Shown in pieces: positions 24,504-32,285 of a stretch of 34,027 bases of DNA. Each line of letters opens with the position of its first letter. The first letter of the stretch is position 1. This stretch comes from an uncultured Alphaproteobacteria bacterium. Its GTDB lineage: Bacteria; Pseudomonadota; Alphaproteobacteria; Geminicoccales; Geminicoccaceae. The DNA lies in NCBI GenBank assembly GCA_902826935.1, contig CADEGR010000039.1:1-34027 (forward strand), written 5' to 3'. The position numbers and the translations under genes were made by a program. The notes beneath the pieces were generated by a model that did no database searches, was not told the origin of the DNA, and was given only the letters and a program-made list of their open reading frames with translations.

Positions 24504-24963
24504 CGGCCGCCATGACCAGCCGGCCGCTCGGCTCCTGGCTGATCCGCAGCTCGCCCGCGACGGTCTCGACCGCGGCCAGCGGCTGCTGCTTGGCGCTCGC
24601 GATCTGCTGGTAGGCGGATCGCCGCTCGGCATTGACCTGGGCGAGGCGCTCAGCCTGCGCCGGCTCGAGCGCGCCCGCGCCGGGCACGGCGAGATAGCCC
24701 CGCAGGTCCTCGCCCGCGAGCCCGGCCGCCTTCAGCTGCTCGGCCGGATCGGCCGGCTTCAGGGCGCGCGTCTTGGCGCCGGTTGCAGCCCGCTCCTCGG
24801 CCAGCAGGGCGGTGACCTCGTCGGCCAGCTCCAGCTTGATGTTGAGGTTGATGGTCAGCGGCTCGGGCGTGGCCACCTCGACCCGATGGGTGCAGGCGGC
24901 GGCCGCCAGCACCAGCCAAAGACCGGCGGCGAGCGGCCAGCGGGCGAGCACTGCCTGACGCAT
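24478..24963 (-). CDS. YnbE-YdbL (DUF1318) fusion lipoprotein
   Basis: A 161-residue lipoprotein from the ATG at 24963 (GGGAG eight bases upstream). The signal ends 'LVLAAAAC' (Cys24). Directly after it, 'HRVEVATPEPLTINLNIKLELADEVTALL' is a YnbE-like segment, and from about residue 70 'LKAAGLAGEDLRGYLAV...LAQVNAERRSAYQQIASAKQQPLAAVETVAGELRI' is a YdbL/DUF1318 domain. In E. coli these are separate neighbouring genes after ydbH, and YdbH-YnbE act as a lipid-transport bridge between the membranes. Here both are one protein and no ydbH is in the window. First gene of a three-gene minus operon. Confidence 0.8.
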   Translation of the reverse strand: MRQAVLARWPLAAGLWLVLAAAACTHRVEVATPEPLTINLNIKLELADEVTALLAEERAATGAKTRALKPADPAEQLKAAGLAGEDLRGYLAVPGAGALEPAQAERLAQVNAERRSAYQQIASAKQQPLAAVETVAGELRISQEPSGRLVMAADGRFAAKP

Positions 24964-25069
24964 CCGTGACGCTCCCTGGCCGGCTTGGCCGACGTCTGCG
25001 CCGGCACCGGCGGCCGGAGCATCAGGATGCTTCTGCGGCGCCGACTCCGGGCTGGCAAGCAAAAATCGC

Positions 25070-25098
25070 CTGACAGCCGGCCCGCTCTAGCGTCTAAT
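25070..25098 (+). promoter_or_regulatory. Candidate sigma70 promoter of the response regulator operon
   Basis: CTGACA (25070-25075) and TCTAAT (25093-25098) each match five of six consensus bases and are separated by exactly 17 bases. Transcription would start about 40 bases before the regulator ATG at 25145. It is the best-looking vegetative promoter in the window. Confidence 0.6.
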
Positions 25099-25144
25099 AG
25101 TTCGTAATGGGAGCGCGGACTGACAACAAGAAGCGAATAACGGG

Positions 25145-25516
25145 ATGGCACAACGCGTATTGGTAGTTGATGACGAGCCGAATATCGTCACCTCGTTGCG
25201 CTTCCTGATGGAGCGCGAGGGCTTCCTGGTGGAGGTCGCCTCGACCGGCCCGGCAGCGCTTGCCGCCCTGGAGCGCGAGGCCGCCGATCTGGTGCTGCTC
25301 GACGTCATGATGCCGGAGCTGGATGGCTTCGAGGTCTGCCGCCAGATCCGGACCCGGCCGGAATGGCAGACCACCAAGGTCGTGATGCTGACCGCCAAGG
25401 GCCGCGACGTGGAGCGCGAGCGGGGCATCGCCTTGGGCGCCGACTGCTACGTCACCAAGCCCTTCTCGACCCGCGAGCTGGTCGAGCGCGTCAAGGGCAT
25501 GCTGCAGACCGGCTAA
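25145..25516 (+). CDS. Single-domain response regulator (CheY-like)
   Basis: A 123-residue receiver domain with no output domain. Acidic pocket D9-D10, phospho-acceptor D53 ('LVLLDVMMPELDGFEVC'), the conserved Thr in 'VVMLTAKG' and the Lys in 'CYVTKPFSTREL' are all present, so it should be phosphorylated. The likely partner kinase is encoded two genes downstream in the same operon. As a lone receiver it must act through another protein. It has a good upstream promoter but only a weak ribosome-binding site. Confidence 0.94.
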   Translation: MAQRVLVVDDEPNIVTSLRFLMEREGFLVEVASTGPAALAALEREAADLVLLDVMMPELDGFEVCRQIRTRPEWQTTKVVMLTAKGRDVERERGIALGADCYVTKPFSTRELVERVKGMLQTG

Positions 25517-25551
25517 GGCAATGGACGCGGCAGGATCGGCCGGCGGCGCCG

Positions 25552-25794
25552 ATGGGTGAGCAGGACCGCGGCAAGCGGCTGATCGCCCTGTTTCTCCTGG
25601 GCATGGCCCTGTTCAACTTCCCCTTGCTGGTGGTCGCCAGCGCCGGCTGGACCGTGCTCGGCCTGCCACCCTTGATCCTCTATCTGTTCGGCGCCTGGCT
25701 CGGCCTGATCCTGCTGATGGCCCTGATCATCGAGCGCCGGGCACCTGGACCGACGGCCGGCCCCGCCGCAGCCAGTCCGCCCGAGCCCCGCTGA
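25552..25794 (+). CDS. Small two-helix membrane protein between regulator and kinase
   Basis: An 80-residue protein with two hydrophobic helices (about 10-30 and 38-60), a charged start (MGEQDRGKR) and a Pro/Ala-rich tail. A small membrane protein is often encoded just before symporter-type sensor kinases (for example CbrX before CbrA), and it may help the symporter module. The ATG at 25552 is the first sensible start after the regulator stop; the longer frame upstream overlaps the regulator. It ends 12 bases before the kinase. Confidence 0.75.
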   Translation: MGEQDRGKRLIALFLLGMALFNFPLLVVASAGWTVLGLPPLILYLFGAWLGLILLMALIIERRAPGPTAGPAAASPPEPR

Positions 25795-25806
25795 GCCGCG
25801 CGCAGG

Positions 25807-28590
25807 ATGCTGGACGCCTGGTCGCTGCTGCTGGTCTCGAGCCTGTATCTGGCGGTGCTGTTCGCGGTCGCCCATTACGGCGACCGGCGGGCCGACCAGG
25901 GCCGCAGCATCATCAACAATCCCTACATCTACGCGCTCAGCCTCGCGGTCTACTGCACCGGCTGGACCTTCTATGGCAGCGTCGGCCGGGCCGCAGCCGG
26001 CGGGGTCGCGTTCCTGCCGATCTATCTCGGCCCGACCCTGATGGCGGCGCTGTGGTGGTTCGTGCTGCGCAAGATGCTGCGCATCACCAAGGCCTACGGC
26101 GTCACCTCGATCGCCGATTTCATCGGCGCCCGCTACGGCAAGAGCGGCCTCCTGGCCGGGCTGGTCACGGTGATCGCGGTGGTCGGCACCGTGCCCTATC
26201 TATCGCTCCAGCTGAAGGCGATCTCGGCCAGCATCGCGGTGATCCTGGCCTATCCCGAGCTGCCGCAGCCGGGTGCAGTGCCGGGGGCTTCGTTCTGGGG
26301 CGATCTGGCGCTCTACGTCACCTTGCTGATGGCCGCCTTCAGCATTCTGTTCGGCACCCGACATATCGATGCGACCGAGCATCACCAGGGCCTGGTCGCG
26401 GCGATCGCCTTCGAATCGGTGATCAAGCTGGTCGCCTTCCTGGCGGTCGGCCTGTTCGTGACCTTCGGCCTCTATGACGGCTTCGGCGACATCTTCAGCC
26501 GGGCGATCGCGGCCGGCCACGGCCATCTCCTGACCTTCAGCGGCACCGGCACCGGCTATGCCGACTGGTTCGCCGTGGTGTTCCTGAGCGGCCTCGCGAT
26601 TCTGTTCCTGCCGCGCCAGTTCCAGGTGGCGGTGCTGGAGAACATCAACGAGCGCCACCTCAACAAGGCGATCTGGCTGCTGCCGCTCTATCTGCTCTTG
26701 ATCAATCTCTTCGTGTTGCCGGTGGCGCTGGGTGGCCTGCTGCGCTTTCCCGGCGTCGGGGTCGACGCCGACACGCTGGTCCTGACGCTGCCCATGGCCG
26801 AGGGCCAGCGCGCCCTGACCGTGCTGATCTATCTGGGCGGCCTGTCCGCCGCCACCGCCATGGTGATCGTCGAGACCGTGGCGCTCAGCACCATGTTCTG
26901 CAACGACCTCCTGATGCCGGCGCTGCTCCGGGTGCCGTGGCTGCGCCTGAACGAGCGGGCCGATCTGAGCGGCCTGCTGCTGGCGATCCGGCGCGGCGCC
27001 ATCCTCGCCATGCTGCTGCTCGCCTATGCCTATTTCAAGGTGGTCGGCGCCTCCTATTCGCTCGCCACCACCGGCCTGGTGTCGTTCTGCGCCGCCGCCC
27101 AGTTCGCGCCGCCGATCCTGTTCGGCATCTATTGGAAGGGGGCGACCCGCAGCGGCGCCCTGCTCGGCCTGCTGGCCGGCTTCGGCATCTGGATCTACAC
27201 CCTCCTGCTGCCGGCGCTGGCCCGCTCCGGCTGGCTCGCCGCCGAGTTCATCGAGGCCGGGCCGTTCGGGATCGCCTTCCTGCAGCCGCAGGCCTTGTTC
27301 GGCCTGGCCGGGCTCGATCCGATCACCCATTGCCTGCTCTGGAGCATGCTCGCCAATCTCGCCTTGCTGATCGGCTGGTCCCTGATCGCCCGCCAGAGCA
27401 GCTACGAGCAGCTCCAGGCCTCCTTGTTCGTCGATGTCGACCGGCTGGCCGGCGGCCCGCATCTGTGGCGCGGCACCGCGCGGGTCGCCGATCTGCGCGC
27501 CTTGCTGGCCCGCTATATCGGGCCCGACCGGGCCGAGCAGGCGTTCGCCCGCCATGCCCGCGCGCGCGGCCTGACCCTGCCGGCGGATGCCGAGGCGGAC
27601 CCCGATCTGATCACCCTGGCGGAGCGGCTGCTGGCCGGCGCCATCGGCGCCGCCTCCGGCCGGGTCATGATCGCGACCGTGGTCAAGGGCGCCAGCTTCG
27701 GCCCTGACGAGGTCATGGCGATCCTCGACGAGGCGTCCCAGCGGATCGAGTACAGCCGGCAGCTGGAGCAGCAGCGGGCGGCGCTCGAGGCGGCCGGCGA
27801 GGAGCTGCGCCGGGCCAATCAGCGCCTGACCGAGCTCGATCACATGAAGGACGACTTCCTCTCGACCGTCAGCCACGAGCTGCGCACGCCGCTCACCTCG
27901 ATCCGCTCGTTCTCCGAGATCCTGCTCGACAATCCCGATCTGGCGCTGGCCGAGCGCAGCCAGTTTCTCGGGATCGTGGTCAAGGAATCCGAGCGCCTGA
28001 CCCGCCTGATCAACGACATCCTGGACATGTCGCGGATCGAATCCGGCCGGATGGAGTGGTATCTGACCGAGTGCGATCCGGTCATGGTGATCGAGGATGC
28101 GCTGGCCGCGACCAGCAGCCTGTTCCACGAGAAGGCGATCACGATCGAGCGCCATATGCCGGCCGAAGGGCCGACCATCACCGCCGATCGCGACCGGCTG
28201 ATGCAGGTGGTGGTCAACCTGCTCTCGAACGCCGCCAAGTTCGTCGAGCGCGGCCAGGGTCGGGTCCGGGTGGTGCTGACCGTCCAGCCGGATCGGCTGA
28301 CCGTGGGCGTCGAGGACAATGGCCCGGGCATTCCGGCCGACCAGGCCGAAGCGGTGTTCGAGAAGTTCCACCAGGTCGGCGGCAACACCACCACCAAGAA
28401 GCCGAGCGGCAGCGGCCTGGGCCTGACCATCTGCCGGCGGATCGTCGAGCATTTCGGGGGTCGGATCTGGGCCGAGCCGGCCGCACCCCATGGCGCCGCC
28501 TTCCGGTTCACCCTGCCGCTGGCGGCGACCGGCGCCCCTGCCGCCGAGCCGCCGCCGGTCGCCGAGCAGCCGGCCAGCCGCGCGAGCTAG
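25807..28590 (+). CDS. Sodium/solute symporter-histidine kinase (CbrA-like)
   Basis: A 927-residue sensor. Residues about 5-510 form a sodium:solute symporter (SSF) domain with around 13 membrane helices ('GWTFYGSVGRAAAGGVAFLPIYLGPTL', 'YGVTSIADFIGARYGKSG'). A linker and coiled coil (about 640-680) follow. The HisKA domain contains 'FLSTVSHELRTPLTSIRSFSEILL' with His690, and the HATPase has the N box 'NLLSNAAKFVE', 'DNGPGIP' and 'GSGLGLTICRRIVEHFGG'. Unlike some relatives it has no receiver at the C-terminus; the separate regulator at 25145 may replace it. Such kinases couple solute transport or sensing (amino acids, acetate) to gene control. Its stop shares a CTAG with the convergent mlaC. 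Confidence 0.95.
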   Translation: MLDAWSLLLVSSLYLAVLFAVAHYGDRRADQGRSIINNPYIYALSLAVYCTGWTFYGSVGRAAAGGVAFLPIYLGPTLMAALWWFVLRKMLRITKAYGVTSIADFIGARYGKSGLLAGLVTVIAVVGTVPYLSLQLKAISASIAVILAYPELPQPGAVPGASFWGDLALYVTLLMAAFSILFGTRHIDATEHHQGLVAAIAFESVIKLVAFLAVGLFVTFGLYDGFGDIFSRAIAAGHGHLLTFSGTGTGYADWFAVVFLSGLAILFLPRQFQVAVLENINERHLNKAIWLLPLYLLLINLFVLPVALGGLLRFPGVGVDADTLVLTLPMAEGQRALTVLIYLGGLSAATAMVIVETVALSTMFCNDLLMPALLRVPWLRLNERADLSGLLLAIRRGAILAMLLLAYAYFKVVGASYSLATTGLVSFCAAAQFAPPILFGIYWKGATRSGALLGLLAGFGIWIYTLLLPALARSGWLAAEFIEAGPFGIAFLQPQALFGLAGLDPITHCLLWSMLANLALLIGWSLIARQSSYEQLQASLFVDVDRLAGGPHLWRGTARVADLRALLARYIGPDRAEQAFARHARARGLTLPADAEADPDLITLAERLLAGAIGAASGRVMIATVVKGASFGPDEVMAILDEASQRIEYSRQLEQQRAALEAAGEELRRANQRLTELDHMKDDFLSTVSHELRTPLTSIRSFSEILLDNPDLALAERSQFLGIVVKESERLTRLINDILDMSRIESGRMEWYLTECDPVMVIEDALAATSSLFHEKAITIERHMPAEGPTITADRDRLMQVVVNLLSNAAKFVERGQGRVRVVLTVQPDRLTVGVEDNGPGIPADQAEAVFEKFHQVGGNTTTKKPSGSGLGLTICRRIVEHFGGRIWAEPAAPHGAAFRFTLPLAATGAPAAEPPPVAEQPASRAS

Positions 28591-29213
28591 GCCTTCTCGG
28601 CGCGCTGGCGCAGCTCGGCCAGGAGGCCGTCCATGCCGCTGCGATCGATCACGGTCGAGAACTCGGCACGCTGGCTGATGATCAGGCTGACCCCTTCGAC
28701 CACCAGGTCGATCGCGACCAGCTTGCTGCCGTCGACGTCGCGGATCCGCCAATCGACCGACAAGGGCGGCCGCCGGTCGCCCAGGATCTGCGAGGTCACC
28801 AGCGTATCCTTGTCGTCGGCCGCCTGGGCGCCGGTCACCTTGAAGCTCTGGCCCTGATACAGATGCAGCCGCGAGGCGAGGTTGTTCAGGGCATAGGCGC
28901 GGAACAGCCCCAGATACTCGGTCTGCTGCGCCTCGCTGGCGGTCCGCCAGTAGCGGCCGAGGATCAGCCGGCCGACCAAGGCGAGGTCGATCGGCCCGTC
29001 CAGGACCTGGACCAGGCGGTGCAGCTTGTCGTCGTTGCTGAGCGCCGGGTCGCGCAAGATCGCGAGCACTTGCTGGCCGGCCGCTTCGACCATGCTTTGC
29101 GCCGCATCCGGGCTGGGTGCTGCCCAGGCGGCCCGTGCCACCGCAAGCCCGAGCGGCACCGCCGCAGCCAGCTGCAGCATCCGCCGCCGCGCCAGCTGGC
29201 TAGTTGGCCGCAT
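28587..29213 (-). CDS. mlaC: MlaC-like phospholipid shuttle protein (Ttg2D family)
   Basis: A 208-residue periplasmic protein (ATG at 29213, overlapping the mlaA stop by 14 bases; an ATG at 29252 is also open). It has a signal with an 'ARRRMLQLAAAV' start, cleaved near 'AAWA'. The mature part matches MlaC: 'QQVLAILRDPALSNDDKLHRLVQVLDGPIDLALVGRLILGRYWRTASEAQQTEYLGLFRAYALNNLASRL', then 'VDWRIRDVDGSKLVAIDLVVEGVSLIISQRAEFSTVI'. MlaC carries phospholipids from MlaA at the outer membrane back to the MlaFEDB transporter. The twin-arginine-like motif suggests possible Tat export. Confidence 0.92.
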   Translation of the reverse strand: MRPTSQLARRRMLQLAAAVPLGLAVARAAWAAPSPDAAQSMVEAAGQQVLAILRDPALSNDDKLHRLVQVLDGPIDLALVGRLILGRYWRTASEAQQTEYLGLFRAYALNNLASRLHLYQGQSFKVTGAQAADDKDTLVTSQILGDRRPPLSVDWRIRDVDGSKLVAIDLVVEGVSLIISQRAEFSTVIDRSGMDGLLAELRQRAEKA

Positions 29214-30006
29214 CGGCTGCCGGATCTTCGAGATCATAGATGTCCTCGTCATAGATGGAATCCTGGTCCGGCGGCGCGCCGTTGCGGATCTCGGACGAGC
29301 GCAGCTGCTCGGTCAGCGTCCGGGTCGCGGCGTACAGATCGAGGCTGCTGCGCCGGAACTCGTCGAAGTTCTCGATATTGGCTTCGCGGAACGACACGAT
29401 GTCGGCGCCGCGCCGGCCATAGTTGACGCTGCTGGGCGCGATGAAGGTCAACGGATCGAACACCAGGTCGACCGCGCTGCCGACCAGATCGCGGGGATTG
29501 GAGGGTCCGATGAACGGCACCATCAAATAGGGGCCGGTGCCGATCCCATAGACCGCGAGCGTCTGGCCGAAATCCTCGTGATGCCGCTCCGGCATGCCGA
29601 GCAGCCCGCCGACATCGACCAGCCCGCCCACGCCCACGATGGTGTTGAACATGAACCGGCCGATGGTCTGGGTCGCCCGGGTCGGCTCGGCCTGGAACAG
29701 ATCGTTGGCCAAGACCACCGGCGTCTTGAGATTGTCGATGAAGTTGCGCAGGCCGGTCCGGACGAAGCGCGGGGTCACGAAGCGGAAGCCGCGCGCCACC
29801 GGCTCGAGGACATATTGATCGAGCGTGTCGTTGAACACGAACACCTTGCGATTGACCGATTCCAGCGGATCCGCGATCTCGGTCTGGGCCGCTGCCGGGC
29901 CAGCGCAAGCCAGCCAGAGGCTGGCCACCAGCAAGGCGCCGGCGAGCGGCCGGGCACGGCCGGCCCTGGCGGTGACGTCGGTGATCACGAAGCTGCTGAC
30001 TGCCAT
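29200..30006 (-). CDS. mlaA: MlaA/VacJ outer-membrane lipid-asymmetry protein
   Basis: A 268-residue VacJ/MlaA family protein. Signal sequence at about 20-41; then 'DPLESVNRKVFVFNDTLDQYVLEPVARGFRFVTPRFVRTGLRNFIDNLKTPVVLANDLFQAEPTRATQTIGRFMFNTIVGVGGLVDVG' and 'YLMVPFIGPSNPRDLVGSAVDLVFDP', which are highly conserved. It removes misplaced phospholipids from the outer leaflet together with porins and MlaC. A Cys at the end of the signal is not in a textbook lipobox, so lipidation is uncertain. The acidic C-terminus ('DSIYDEDIYDLEDPAAD') is unusual but common in alphaproteobacterial forms. It is the first gene of the mlaA-mlaC pair. Confidence 0.95.
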   Translation of the reverse strand: MAVSSFVITDVTARAGRARPLAGALLVASLWLACAGPAAAQTEIADPLESVNRKVFVFNDTLDQYVLEPVARGFRFVTPRFVRTGLRNFIDNLKTPVVLANDLFQAEPTRATQTIGRFMFNTIVGVGGLVDVGGLLGMPERHHEDFGQTLAVYGIGTGPYLMVPFIGPSNPRDLVGSAVDLVFDPLTFIAPSSVNYGRRGADIVSFREANIENFDEFRRSSLDLYAATRTLTEQLRSSEIRNGAPPDQDSIYDEDIYDLEDPAADAAN

Positions 30007-30209
30007 CGCACGATCCGTTTCGTTAAAGCCAACCGCTGCTCAGACGCCATGCCGCCGATCGCGCAACGATTATGATAGTCCGCGGTCCGAAGCAATGTTT
30101 CCCGCCTAGGAGGTGTGCTTCCAAAGCCGTCTTGCAAGCTGTGCTCGATTGTCGCCCGCTTGAGCATGCGGCGCCGAGCCTGAACCAAGTCTGACCGCCG
30201 CGGCCCGGC

Positions 30210-30234
30210 CGCCGCGCCATCATTTGGCGCGGCG
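30210..30234. repeat. Perfect 10-bp inverted repeat with 5-base loop
   Basis: CGCCGCGCCA (30210-30219) and TGGCGCGGCG (30225-30234) are exact reverse complements around TCATT. There is no T-run on either side, so a factor-independent terminator is unlikely. It may be a protein site or a leader hairpin for mlaA. Confidence 0.55.
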
Positions 30235-30294
30235 ATGCGTGGGATCAACACCCAACGCTTGCCTTTGTTCCTGATCCGCCCCTGCCGCTGGGGC

Positions 30295-30326
30295 TTGACC
30301 CTGTGATATAAAGATTTATAGATATC
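30295..30326 (+). promoter_or_regulatory. Promoter with overlapping ArsR-type operator
   Basis: TTGACC (30295-30300, five of six) and TATAGA (30317-30322, four of six) lie 16 bases apart. The inverted repeat GATAT-N12-ATATC (30305-30326) covers the spacer and -10 box, in an A/T-rich island unlike its surroundings. ArsR-family repressors, including the S-adenosylhomocysteine-responsive SahR group of methionine genes, bind ATA-rich dyads placed like this. Self-repression of the operon is inferred. Confidence 0.6.
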
Positions 30327-30345
30327 TGCATGCCTGAAGGTCGCT

Positions 30346-31353
30346 ATGCCTGACCAGCCGGAATCGGTCGAGACGGTCCTCGCCGGCCTGCGTGCCGCCG
30401 CCGAGCCGAGCCGGCTGCGCTTGCTCTGGATCTGCGCCCAGGGCGAGTGGACCGTGACCGAGCTGACCCAGATCCTGGGCCAGAGCCAGCCGCGGGTGTC
30501 GCGCCATCTCAAGCTTCTGGCCGAGGCCGGCCTGCTGGAGCGGCTGCCGGAGGGGGCCTGGGTGTTCTACCGCCGCGCCCAGGCGGGTGCTGGCGCCCGC
30601 CTCGCCCGCACGCTGTGCCGGCTGCTGCCGCCCGACGATCCGTCGCTGCGCCTCGACCGGCAGCGGCTGAGCGCCATCCGGACCGCGCGCGAGGCCCAGG
30701 CCGCCAGCTACTTCGCCCGCCAGGCCAGCCAATGGGACCGGATCCGCTCGCTTTATGTCGACGATGATCAGGTCGAGGCGGCGCTGCTCGCCTGGGTCGC
30801 GGCCGAGCGGCCCGACAGCCTGCTCGACCTCGGCACCGGCACCGGCCGGGTGCTCCAGCTCCTGGGCCCCGAGATCGGCTTCGGCCTGGGCATCGACCGC
30901 TCGCGCGAGATGCTGGCGGTGGCGCGCGCCAATCTCGATCGGATCAGCCTGCGCAACTGCCAGATCCGCCAGGGCGACATGTACCATCTGGCCCTGCCGG
31001 ACGGCTCGTTCGACGCGGTCACCTTGCACAATGTCCTGCGCTACGCCGATCAGCCCGGCCGGGTGCTGGCCGAGGCCGGCCGGGTGCTGCGGCCGGGCGG
31101 CCGGCTGCTCCTGGTCGACTTCGCGCCGCATCAGCTGGAGTTCTTGCGTCAGGAGCATGCCCATCGCCGCCTGGGCTTTGCCGATGCCGACATTAACGAA
31201 TGGTTCACGGCCGCGGGTGTTGAATTGGCAACGCCTGTGCGCCTCGCCGGCGATCCGCTGACCGTCGTCCTCTGGCCGGGACGGCGGCGCGGCAGCGCCC
31301 ACCAGGACGTCTTGTCCGAAATGCCCGTAGCGCCAGGAAGCCAAGTCGCATGA
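30346..31353 (+). CDS. ArsR-family regulator fused to SAM-dependent methyltransferase
   Basis: A 335-residue two-domain protein. The N-terminal winged HTH (about 8-95; 'LRAAAEPSRLRLLWICAQGEWTVTELTQILGQSQPRVSRHLKLLAEAGLLERLPEGAWVFYR') is ArsR-type without the usual metal-site cysteines. The C-terminal class I methyltransferase (about 145-320) has the SAM motif 'LLDLGTGTGRVLQLLG', then 'LALPDGSFDAVTLHNVLRYADQPGRVLAEAGRVLRPGGRLLLVDF'. The gene heads an operon with metF and metH, overlapping metF by four bases (ATGA). This suggests a sensor of SAM or SAH that controls the methionine cycle. GAAGG lies five bases before the ATG. Confidence 0.92.
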   Translation: MPDQPESVETVLAGLRAAAEPSRLRLLWICAQGEWTVTELTQILGQSQPRVSRHLKLLAEAGLLERLPEGAWVFYRRAQAGAGARLARTLCRLLPPDDPSLRLDRQRLSAIRTAREAQAASYFARQASQWDRIRSLYVDDDQVEAALLAWVAAERPDSLLDLGTGTGRVLQLLGPEIGFGLGIDRSREMLAVARANLDRISLRNCQIRQGDMYHLALPDGSFDAVTLHNVLRYADQPGRVLAEAGRVLRPGGRLLLVDFAPHQLEFLRQEHAHRRLGFADADINEWFTAAGVELATPVRLAGDPLTVVLWPGRRRGSAHQDVLSEMPVAPGSQVA

Positions 31354-32267
31354 GCCAGACCCAGCACCGCCCGTTCCAGGACCGCCGCTTCGCCTTCCTG
31401 GGCGAGCCCCTGCCCGCCATGGCGATCTCGTTCGAGTTCTTTCCGCCGCGCACCGAAGCGGCGGCCGCCCGCTTCTGGCCGGCGGTCGAGCGGCTGGCGA
31501 CCTTGCGGCCACGCTACGTCTCGGTCACCTGCGGGGCGAGCGGCAACCCGGCCGAGGGCACCGCGCCGCTGGTCGCCGAGCTGCGCGAGCGTGCCGGCCT
31601 CGCTTGCGCCGCCCATCTGACCTGCGCCACCGCTGGCCGGGCCCAGATCGAGACCATCGCCAAGCATTATTGGGCAGGCGGCGTGCGCCATCTGGTGGCG
31701 CTGCGCGGCGACCGGCCCAAGGACCAGACGGCGCCTTTGGCCGAGCACCACGCGTTTGCCAGCGATCTGGTCCAGGCGCTGCGCCGGATCGCGGCCTTCG
31801 AGATCAGCGTCGCCGCCTATCCGGAGACCCACCCCGAGGCGGTGAGCCCGGCCGAGGATCTCGACAATCTGGCGCGCAAGATCGACGCCGGCGCCGATCG
31901 GATCATCACCCAATATTGCTTCGATACCGAGACGATTCTGCGCTTTCGCGACCAGGTGGCCGCCCGCGGCCTGAGCGCGCCGATCGCGGTCGGCATCCTG
32001 CCGGTCCACAACTTCGCCCAAGTCGCCCGCTTCAGCGAGCGCTGCGGCGCCTCGGTGCCGGCCTGGCTAGGCGCCCTGTTCGAGGGCTTGGACGACGATC
32101 CCGAGCAATGCGGCCTGGTCGCCGCCTCGGTCGCGGCCGAGCAGGCCCGGCGCCTGGTGGTCGAGGGCCTGGACGAGCTCCACTTCTACACCCTGAACCG
32201 GGCCGATCTGACGCTCGCCGCCTGTCGTCTGCTCGGCCTGCGGCCGCCGCTCGCCTGCGCCGCCTAG
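31350..32267 (+). CDS. metF: Methylenetetrahydrofolate reductase
   Basis: A 305-residue MetF, the flavin enzyme that reduces 5,10-methylene-THF to 5-methyl-THF for MetH. The TIM-barrel signatures are present: 'AISFEFFPPRTEAA' (about 25-38), 'YVSVTCGASGN', 'LTCATAGRAQIETIAKHYWAGGVRHLVALRGDRP', 'DLDNLARKIDAGADRIITQYCFD', 'IAVGILPVHNFAQVARFSERCG' and 'GLDELHFYTLNRAD'. The length is normal for the bacterial enzyme. It is translationally coupled to the upstream regulator and lies 18 bases before metH, so product and consumer are made together. Confidence 0.97.
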   Translation: MSQTQHRPFQDRRFAFLGEPLPAMAISFEFFPPRTEAAAARFWPAVERLATLRPRYVSVTCGASGNPAEGTAPLVAELRERAGLACAAHLTCATAGRAQIETIAKHYWAGGVRHLVALRGDRPKDQTAPLAEHHAFASDLVQALRRIAAFEISVAAYPETHPEAVSPAEDLDNLARKIDAGADRIITQYCFDTETILRFRDQVAARGLSAPIAVGILPVHNFAQVARFSERCGASVPAWLGALFEGLDDDPEQCGLVAASVAAEQARRLVVEGLDELHFYTLNRADLTLAACRLLGLRPPLACAA

Positions 32268-32285
32268 CCGGAAAATTGCCCGATC

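Larger units (their letters stand above)
30007..30345. other. Divergent intergenic region mlaA / methionine operon
   Basis: This 339-base gap has no convincing gene. It holds a perfect 10-bp hairpin (30210-30234) in its middle, a weak CATAAT-type element facing mlaA (30069-30074, with TTGCTT 15 bases further), and the promoter/operator of the methionine operon at its right end. I looked for a SAM-II or SAH riboswitch-like fold before the methionine operon and did not recognise one. Confidence 0.5.

Noticed and set aside
26200-28752. An 850-codon open frame antisense to the symporter kinase
   Set aside because: It mirrors a gene with full SSF, HisKA and HATPase motifs; its own product is low-complexity His/Asp/Gln/Arg-rich, as expected from the reverse frame of GC-rich coding DNA.
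30235-30345. SAM-II or SAH riboswitch before the methionine operon
   Set aside because: I could not fit a conserved core to the leader, and the mapped promoter leaves only about 20 bases of leader before the ATG.
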